Origin: Rhodococcus tukisamuensis NBRC 100609
GTDB lineage: Bacteria; Actinomycetota; Actinomycetes; Mycobacteriales; Mycobacteriaceae
NCBI RefSeq assembly: GCF_001894985.1
Contig: NZ_BCXG01000022.1
Location: 1-64,000 of the forward strand
Length of the DNA: 64,000 nt
Reading direction: 5' to 3'
The notes under the pieces are model-generated. The model ran no database searches and had not been told where the DNA came from. It was given only the letters and a program-made list of their open reading frames with translations. Made by a program: the position numbers and the translations under genes. Shown piece by piece: positions 58,164 to 64,000 of the stretch (positions are counted from its first letter, which is position 1; each line of letters starts with the position of its first letter).

Positions 58164-59669
58164 CTAGTCCATCGTGGGGATGACGAAGTGGTCCGTGGCG
58201 TGCTCCTTGGTGCCGGAGGGCCAACGCTGGGTGATCGTCTTGGTCTTGGTGTAGAAGCGGATCGAGTCCGGGCCGTGCTGGTTCAGGTCCCCGAAACCGG
58301 AGGCCTTCCAGCCGCCGAAGGTGTGGTACGCGATCGGCACCGGGATCGGCACGTTGATGCCGACCATGCCGACCTCGACACGGCTCGCGAAGTCGCGGGC
58401 GGTGTCGCCGTCGCGGGTGAAGATCGCGACGCCGTTGCCGTACTCGTGGTCCGACGGCAGCGCGAGGGCCTCCTCGTAGTCGTGTGCGCGGACGACGAGC
58501 AGCACGGGTCCGAAGATCTCCTCCTTGTACACCCGCATGTCCTTGGTCACCCGGTCGAGCAGCGTTGCGCCCGCGAAGAATCCGTCGCCCGCCCCCTCGA
58601 TCTTCTGCTCGCGGCCGTCGACGACCACGTCGGCGCCCTCGTCGACCGCGATCTGGGTGTAGTCCAGGACTCGCTTCACGGCGTCCGCGCTGACGAGCGG
58701 GCCGAAGTCGACGCCCTTCTCGTCCGACTTTCCGACGTTGAGCTTGTGCACCCGCTCGGTGAGCTTCTCGACCAGCTTGTCCGCGGTCTCCTCGCCGACC
58801 GGCACGGCCACCGAGATGGCCATGCAGCGCTGGCCGGCGGAACCGTAGCCGGCGCCGATCAGCTGGTCCGCGACGTCGTCGAGGTCCGCGTCGGGCATCA
58901 CGATGGCGTGGTTCTTGGCGCCGCCGAAGCACTGCGCGCGCTTGCCGTTGGCGGTGGCGGTCTCGTAGATGTACTGCGCGATCGGGGTGGAGCCGACGAA
59001 GCCGACCGCCTTGACGCGCGGGTCGTGCAGAAGCGCGTCGACGGCCTCCTTGTCGCCGTTGACGACGTTGAACACGCCGGCGGGCAGGCCCGCCTCGAGG
59101 AACAGTTCCGCGAGCCGCAGCGGCACCGAGGGGTCCCGCTCGGACGGCTTGAGCACGAACGCGTTGCCGCACGCCAGCGCCGGACCGGCCTTCCACAGCG
59201 GGATCATCGCCGGGAAGTTGAACGGCGTGATGCCGGCGACGACGCCGAGCGGCTGACGCATCGAGTAGACGTCGATGCCGGTGCCGGCGCTCTCGGTGTA
59301 CTCGCCCTTGAGCAGGTGCGGGATGCCGATGGCGAACTCGATCACCTCGAGGCCGCGCTGGATGTCGCCCTTGGCGTCGGGGATGGTCTTGCCGTGCTCG
59401 GAGGAGAGCAGCGCCGCGAGCGAGTCCATCTCGTCGTTGACGAGCGCGACGAACTTCATCAACACGCGGGCCCGCTTCTGCGGGTTGAACGCCGCCCACT
59501 CGCGCTGCGCCTCGGCCGCGTTGGCGACGACGGCCTCGACCTCGGACTTGCTGGCCAGCGGCACCCGGGACTGGACCTGGCCGGTGTTCGGGTCGAAGAC
59601 GTCACCGAACTTGCCGGAGGTGCCTGCGACGGCCTTGCCGCCGATGAAATGAGTTAGCTCACGAACCAT
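58164..59669 (-). CDS. mmsA: Methylmalonate-semialdehyde dehydrogenase (acylating)
   Basis: A 501-residue CoA-acylating aldehyde dehydrogenase turning methylmalonate semialdehyde into propionyl-CoA. The NAD fold, the INFP-like ITPFNFPAMIPLWK region, and the catalytic Cys in GSAGQRCMAISVAV are present. ATG 59669 gives MVRELTHFIGGK, the family start. Upstream codons are in the promoter region. It heads the valine operon mmsA-acd-hibch-mmsB-ech. Confidence 0.95.
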   Translation of the reverse strand: MVRELTHFIGGKAVAGTSGKFGDVFDPNTGQVQSRVPLASKSEVEAVVANAAEAQREWAAFNPQKRARVLMKFVALVNDEMDSLAALLSSEHGKTIPDAKGDIQRGLEVIEFAIGIPHLLKGEYTESAGTGIDVYSMRQPLGVVAGITPFNFPAMIPLWKAGPALACGNAFVLKPSERDPSVPLRLAELFLEAGLPAGVFNVVNGDKEAVDALLHDPRVKAVGFVGSTPIAQYIYETATANGKRAQCFGGAKNHAIVMPDADLDDVADQLIGAGYGSAGQRCMAISVAVPVGEETADKLVEKLTERVHKLNVGKSDEKGVDFGPLVSADAVKRVLDYTQIAVDEGADVVVDGREQKIEGAGDGFFAGATLLDRVTKDMRVYKEEIFGPVLLVVRAHDYEEALALPSDHEYGNGVAIFTRDGDTARDFASRVEVGMVGINVPIPVPIAYHTFGGWKASGFGDLNQHGPDSIRFYTKTKTITQRWPSGTKEHATDHFVIPTMD

Positions 59670-59835
59670 TTTCTTCAACCCGTCCTCATGAGGAAGCCCG
59701 CGGCGTCGTCGCGCAGCACTGTCTGAATACATTGCCATCCTATAGTTGGATGTCCATGTATGTCTAGGGTTGCCGTGGCCGCTCAGTGGGAAGCGGGGAT
59801 TGCGCCACCCCCCGGGGCTGGCGGAGTGTCGGGAC
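59670..59835. promoter_or_regulatory. Divergent promoter region of the valine operon and an SDR gene
   Basis: 166 bp between divergent starts. The stretch 59725-59765 is AT-rich for this genome and holds the inverted repeat CATCC-N7-GGATG, a candidate regulator site, and TATAGT/TATGTC-like -10 elements on both strands. No operator family is recognised with confidence. Confidence 0.5.
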
Positions 59836-60615
59836 ATGCCTGAATCACCCGTCTCCAACCTCGCCTCCCCCACCACCGCGGTGATCGTCACCGGCGGCGC
59901 CTCCGGCATCGGCCTGGCGTCCGCCCGCGCGCTCGCCGAGGCCGGTCGCCCCGTCGCCCTGTGGGACATCAACGAGACCAGGGCCAAGTCCGGTGCGGCC
60001 GAGATCGCCGCCGAGTTCGGTGTCGACGCGATCGGTGTCGGGGTCGACCTCAGCGACCCCGCGCTCTACGCCGACGCCCTGGCGACCACGCGCGCGGCAC
60101 TGCCGAAGATCGGCGGCCTGGTGCACGCCGCCGGCGTCGTGGACACCGGTTCGCTCGAGGGCGTCACGGTCGACGTCTGGGACCTCGGCATCAACACCCA
60201 CCTGCGTCCGCTGATCCTGCTGGTCAAGGAGCTGATGCCGGACTTCACCGCGAACCCGGGCTCGGCGGTCGTCGGCATCGCCTCGATCAACGCCACCCTC
60301 GGCAACGCGATCAACCCGGTGTACAGCGCCGCCAAGGGCGGCATGCTGGCCATGGTCCGCTCGCTCGCGGACCGACTCGGCCCGGACGGGATCCGCATCA
60401 ACTGCGTCTCGCCCGGACAGATCCTCACCCCGATGCTGCAGCCCACCGTGGACCTGCTGCCCGAGGGCACGTTCGAGCGCCGCATCCTGCTCGGCCGCCT
60501 CGGCCGGCCCGAGGAGGTCGGCCGGGCGGTGCGTTTCCTGCTCTCCGACGAGGCCAGCTACATCACCGCGAGCGAGCTGGTGGTCGACGGCGGCAACATC
60601 TCCTCGCAGCGCTGA
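59836..60615 (+). CDS. Short-chain dehydrogenase/reductase
   Basis: A 259-residue classical SDR. TGGASGIGLASARAL near 17-31, catalytic Ser in ASINATLG and Tyr-x3-Lys in YSAAKGG; HAAG replaces NNAG. The C-terminus ELVVDGGNISSQR is typical. ATG 59836 gives MPESPVSNLAS. It diverges from mmsA, and may act on a related hydroxyacid; unproven. Confidence 0.88.
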   Translation: MPESPVSNLASPTTAVIVTGGASGIGLASARALAEAGRPVALWDINETRAKSGAAEIAAEFGVDAIGVGVDLSDPALYADALATTRAALPKIGGLVHAAGVVDTGSLEGVTVDVWDLGINTHLRPLILLVKELMPDFTANPGSAVVGIASINATLGNAINPVYSAAKGGMLAMVRSLADRLGPDGIRINCVSPGQILTPMLQPTVDLLPEGTFERRILLGRLGRPEEVGRAVRFLLSDEASYITASELVVDGGNISSQR

Positions 60616-60628
60616 CCCGGCCGGCCGG

Positions 60629-61414
60629 CTACTCCCCGCCGAGCGCGCGGTAGTAGCCGGCCAGCTGGTGCGCCGCGTCGGCGACGACGCGTTCCTCGAC
60701 CCCGGCCGCCCGCAGCGCCTTGCGCAGCGGCGCCGGGGCGAGGTCGTCGGGGGCCGGTCGGAAGTCCGCCTGCGGCAGCGCCGGCAGTTCGATCCGGTCG
60801 CCGAAGTAGTCGTCGAGGTCGAGGGCCGGGTCCGCCTCCTCGTCGTCGAGACCGCGGATCAGGGTGTCGAGGTCCAGACCACGCAGGGTCAGCATCACCA
60901 GCGGGTTGTTGTCGAGCCGCTCCGCCGTGAGGTACACGATTGCCGCCGCGTGCTTGCACGGCCAGCCCTGGTCGGGGCAGGTGCAGCCGAAGTCCAGCTC
61001 GCCGGACTCGGTGGGCAGCAACAGGTCCGCCAGTTCCCGCGGGACCGAGCCCGACGCCAGCGCGGCCAGCATGCCGGGGGTGGACCGCACCCGGTCGACC
61101 AGCGCGTCCACCGTCTCGGGCTCGAGGCGTCGCAGCGTGAACGTCGCGGTGAACGGGTCCACCTGGCTGCCCTGCACCTCCCCGACCACTGCACCGGGTG
61201 CGACCCGGAAGCTGATCACCTGACCGGCGCGCGCGTAGCTGCGGCCCCGCGCCAGCCGGCCCGGGTCGGAGATTCGTTCCATCGAGGTCACCAGCGCCCG
61301 GCCCCACCAGGACTGGGCGAAGGCCCCGCGGCGTGACACCGCCGTGACGCCGCCGCTCGCCCGTCGGGGCCGGCCGAACTGGCCGAAGTCCCCGCCGCGT
61401 CGCGTTCCGGTCAT
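60629..61414 (-). CDS. SWIM zinc-finger protein
   Basis: A 261-residue protein with a SWIM finger CTCPDQGWPCKHAAA (C-x-C-x(n)-C-x-H, about 141-155) and an N-terminal RGRSYARAGQVISFRV segment. SWIM proteins bind DNA or partners. The gene overlaps the SNF2 helicase stop by 4 bp (ATGA), a pairing common in actinobacteria and probably functional. Role unknown. Confidence 0.88.
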   Translation of the reverse strand: MTGTRRGGDFGQFGRPRRASGGVTAVSRRGAFAQSWWGRALVTSMERISDPGRLARGRSYARAGQVISFRVAPGAVVGEVQGSQVDPFTATFTLRRLEPETVDALVDRVRSTPGMLAALASGSVPRELADLLLPTESGELDFGCTCPDQGWPCKHAAAIVYLTAERLDNNPLVMLTLRGLDLDTLIRGLDDEEADPALDLDDYFGDRIELPALPQADFRPAPDDLAPAPLRKALRAAGVEERVVADAAHQLAGYYRALGGE

Positions 61415-64000
61415 TCCCCCACCGCCTCGTCGCCGAGCGTCATCAGTGCGCGTAGTTCCTCGTTGCTCATCTCGGTGATCCAGTTCTCCCCGGTCTGCAC
61501 CGCGAGGTCGGCCAGTTCCGCCTTGTTGCCGAGCATCGCGTCGATCCGTTCCTCCAGGGTGCCGACGCAGACCAGCTTGCGGACCTGCACGTCGCGGCGC
61601 TGCCCGATCCGGAACGCCCGGTCGGTGGCCTGGTTCTCCACCGCCGGGTTCCACCACCGGTCCAGGTGCACGACGTGGTTGGCGGCGGTGAGGTTGAGGC
61701 CGGTGCCGCCCGCCTTGAGCGAGAGCAGCATGATCGGCGCGGAGCTGCCGCCCGCCTGGAAGTCGTGGACCATCGCGTCCCGCCGGCCGCGCGTGACGCC
61801 GCCGTGCAGGAACGGCACCTCGGTGCCGAACCGTTCGGCCAGGTACGGGGCGACGATCGCCCCGAACTCCCGGAACTGGGTGAACAGCAGCACCCGTTCG
61901 CCGTCCGCGAGCACCGAGTCGACGATGTCCTCGACCAGGCCGAGCTTCCCCGACCGGTGCCGGCCGCGTCGCAGCACCGACGAGCCGTCACCGAGGAAGT
62001 GCGCGGGGTGGTTGCAGACCTGCTTGAGCCGGGTCAGCGCGGCGAGCACCGCCCCCTTGCGGGCGACGCCCTCCTTGTCCTTCAGCTTGGCCATCATGTC
62101 GTCGAGCACCGCCTTGTAGAGCGCGGCCTGCTCGGCGGTGAGGTTGGCGCGCACCGTCATCTCGAACTTCTCGGGCAGGTCGGAGATCACCTCGGGATCG
62201 GTCTTCACCCGGCGCAGCACGAACGGCGAGGTGACGGCCTGCAACCGGGCCAGCGCCGCCTTGTCCTGCGAGCGCTCGATGGGAATGGCGAAGCGGGCCC
62301 GGAACTGCTGCGGGCTGCCGAGCATCCTCGGGTTCGCGAAGTCCAGGATCGAGCGCAGCTCGTCGAGCCGGTTCTCGACCGGGGTGCCGGTCAGCGCCAG
62401 CCGGTGCGCCGCCGGGACGGCCCGGGCCGCCCGGGCCTGCGCGGTCGCGGAGTTCTTGATGTGCTGCGCCTCGTCGAGAACCACTCGGCGCCAATGCAAC
62501 TCGCGCAGCACCTCCACGTCCCTCGCGAGCAGCGCGTAGGTGGTGACCACGAGGTCGTGTCCGGTGACGACGGCACCGAGGTCGTCCCCGCGCAGCCGGT
62601 CCGCGCCGTGGTGGACGTGGACCCGCAGGCCCGGGGTGAAGCGGGCGGCCTCGCGTTGCCAGTTGCCGACCACCGACATCGGGCACACCAGCAGCGTCGG
62701 CCCCTCGGCGCCGGTGGCCTGCTCGTGGGCCAGCAGCGCCAGGAGCTGCACGGTCTTGCCGAGGCCCATGTCGTCGGCGAGGATGCCGCCGAGGCCGAGG
62801 CCGCTCATGTACGCGAGCCAGTCCAGGCCGCGCCGCTGGTAGGGGCGCAGCGTCGCCTCGAGTCCGGGCGGGACGGGGATCCTCACCGGCGCGACGTCCG
62901 AATCCAGAAGGCCCGCAACCCAACCCGTGGAGGTGATCTCGTCGACCGGGATCGGCGGCGCGTCGTGGACCGCGAGCTCGCCGAGCAGGTCGGCCAGGGT
63001 CGAGTCGTCCCCGGAGCCGCGCCTGGTGACGTAGGCGATGGCGTCCGCGAGCGCGCCGCCCTGCGCCTGCACCCACTGCCCGCGCAGCTTCACCAGGTCG
63101 GACTTGGTGCGCGTCAGCTCCGCCATCTCGTTGGAGGTGAGTACGACGTCGCCGAGCGCGAGTTCCCAGTTGTAGGCCACCAACTGGTTCAGCCCGACCG
63201 CCCGGTCGTCGGTGTCGACCAGCACCGACGGGCTGGTGACCCGCAGCCGCAGCGACGGGGCGACCACGCTCCAGGCGCGCGGGAGCAGCATGGTGATGCC
63301 GGCCTCGGCGAGCTCGCGGGCACCGTGCGCGACCAGGTCGGTGACCACGGCGAGCGGGAGCAGCAGGTCGAGGTTGCGGGGGTCCGACGGCAGTCCGCGC
63401 AGCCGGGGGTAAGCGGTCATCGCCTCGCCGAGCTTGCGCATCCCCATCCGGACCGCGTCGGGGTCGGCGAGGTGGACCGGAACCGGGACCGGCGCCTCCC
63501 CGGTCGGGCGCAGGCAGACCTCGAGACGCCACAGCGGATCGGGGTCCTGGCCGTCCGCGGCGCCCGCCGGCCCGGCCTGGTCTGCACCGTCGTCCTCGGG
63601 TTCGATCAGCCGCAGCACCAGTTCGGGTTCGTCGACCGCGAGGGTGCTGCGCCACTGCTGCAGCTCGTTGGCGATCTGCTGGGTGCCCTCCTCGAATGGG
63701 GTCTCGGTGGCCAGCGCCAGCAGCATCGGGTGCGCACCGGGGTGGGCGGCGGACTGATTGCCGAGCATCCGCCGGACGATCGGGTCGGTGAGTTCGAAGA
63801 TCAGGTCTTCGAGCGCCTTCCGTCCGCCGCCGGAGACCCGGAGCACCGGGGGCATGGCGACGGCGAGTTCGGAGACCCAGGCACGCTGCCGCTCGCCGCC
63901 GACCAGCTGCCAGCGCACCCACCACTGGCCGTCCGCGCGCTGCAGGTCCGGCACCACCCGGCCCGCCCGCGACCACCGGTGGATGCCCCGCGCGACGTGG
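61411..64000 (-). CDS. SNF2-family helicase (5' end beyond the window)
   Basis: At least 863 codons of an SNF2/Swi2 ATPase, open to the window's edge. The N-terminal part is a SNF2-associated domain of unknown role. The ATPase starts near LRPYQRRGLDWLAYMSGLGLGGILADDMGLGKT, with LLVCPMSVVGNWQ, DEAQ (DExH box) and TGTPVENRL, then the helicase C-domain (LLLSLKAGGTGLNLTAA, HLDRWWNPAVENQATDRAFRIGQ). GTG 63957 would shorten it, but the frame continues through coding-like residues upstream, so the true start is outside. Overlaps the SWIM gene. Confidence 0.93.
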   Translation of the reverse strand, partial: HVARGIHRWSRAGRVVPDLQRADGQWWVRWQLVGGERQRAWVSELAVAMPPVLRVSGGGRKALEDLIFELTDPIVRRMLGNQSAAHPGAHPMLLALATETPFEEGTQQIANELQQWRSTLAVDEPELVLRLIEPEDDGADQAGPAGAADGQDPDPLWRLEVCLRPTGEAPVPVPVHLADPDAVRMGMRKLGEAMTAYPRLRGLPSDPRNLDLLLPLAVVTDLVAHGARELAEAGITMLLPRAWSVVAPSLRLRVTSPSVLVDTDDRAVGLNQLVAYNWELALGDVVLTSNEMAELTRTKSDLVKLRGQWVQAQGGALADAIAYVTRRGSGDDSTLADLLGELAVHDAPPIPVDEITSTGWVAGLLDSDVAPVRIPVPPGLEATLRPYQRRGLDWLAYMSGLGLGGILADDMGLGKTVQLLALLAHEQATGAEGPTLLVCPMSVVGNWQREAARFTPGLRVHVHHGADRLRGDDLGAVVTGHDLVVTTYALLARDVEVLRELHWRRVVLDEAQHIKNSATAQARAARAVPAAHRLALTGTPVENRLDELRSILDFANPRMLGSPQQFRARFAIPIERSQDKAALARLQAVTSPFVLRRVKTDPEVISDLPEKFEMTVRANLTAEQAALYKAVLDDMMAKLKDKEGVARKGAVLAALTRLKQVCNHPAHFLGDGSSVLRRGRHRSGKLGLVEDIVDSVLADGERVLLFTQFREFGAIVAPYLAERFGTEVPFLHGGVTRGRRDAMVHDFQAGGSSAPIMLLSLKAGGTGLNLTAANHVVHLDRWWNPAVENQATDRAFRIGQRRDVQVRKLVCVGTLEERIDAMLGNKAELADLAVQTGENWITEMSNEELRALMTLGDEAVGE

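Overview
This window is high-GC actinobacterial chromosome. Gene content and order point to the Mycobacteriales, closest in style to Rhodococcus, Gordonia, Nocardia or Tsukamurella. The stretch from argS through lysA, hom, thrC, thrB, rho, rpmE, prfA, prmC, sua5, wecA and the ATP synthase operon to the DUF2550 gene, a PduO-type adenosyltransferase and murA follows, as I recall it, the Mycobacterium tuberculosis Rv1292-Rv1315 order. Unlike Mycobacterium, the ATP synthase has separate b and delta genes, and its c subunit is of the Rhodococcus/Streptomyces type. The genus is an inference; no rRNA lies in the window.

Layout. 1-24.5 kb is conserved core: murA, cobalamin adenosyltransferase, atpIBEFHAGDC, wecA, sua5, prmC, prfA, rpmE, rho, and a tightly overlapping argS-lysA-hom-thrC-thrB unit. 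24.6-29 kb holds a DUF3105/DUF305 membrane-anchored pair, a phosphoketolase and tRNA-Arg(CCG). 29-39 kb is a sulfur-activation and sulfotransferase locus. One arm is cysD, cysNC, a cysQ fused to an NTF2-like domain, an LLM-class oxidoreductase and a limonene-epoxide-hydrolase-type protein. The other is a DUF1214 protein, an SDR and a sulfotransferase. An IclR-family regulator gene lies between them. 39-45.6 kb has a zinc-ribbon/OB-fold (DUF35) pair, an alpha/beta hydrolase, IdeR-boxed bfd-bfr, and a KASIII-SDR-kinase-CoA transferase operon. 45.7-50.4 kb is an accessory block next to tRNA-Cys, with overlapping small orphan genes that resemble an immunity-gene array, gene fragments, and a nuclease-like protein. 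50.5-60.6 kb carries an MFS transporter, SDRs, a MarR regulator, a half-size Hsp70-like ATPase and a complete valine/isobutyrate degradation operon (mmsA, isobutyryl-CoA dehydrogenase, 3-hydroxyisobutyryl-CoA hydrolase, mmsB, enoyl-CoA hydratase). The window ends inside a SWIM/SNF2 helicase pair.

The most interesting feature is at 34.5-35.7 kb. The promoters of the cysD arm and the sulfotransferase arm share one composite architecture: TTGACC, then a 14-bp palindrome TAGAACRCGTTCTA that fits the published KstR motif (TnnAACnnGTTnnA), then TATTGT. About 25 bp further on is a second palindrome, GGTACA-N4-TGTACC, in the predicted 5' UTR. The two arms together encode PAPS synthesis (CysD, CysN, APS kinase domain), PAPS use (sulfotransferase) and PAP recycling (CysQ). 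This suggests a co-regulated sulfation system tied to the steroid/lipid catabolic regulon. Gene families are read from motifs and remembered homologues; no database search was run.
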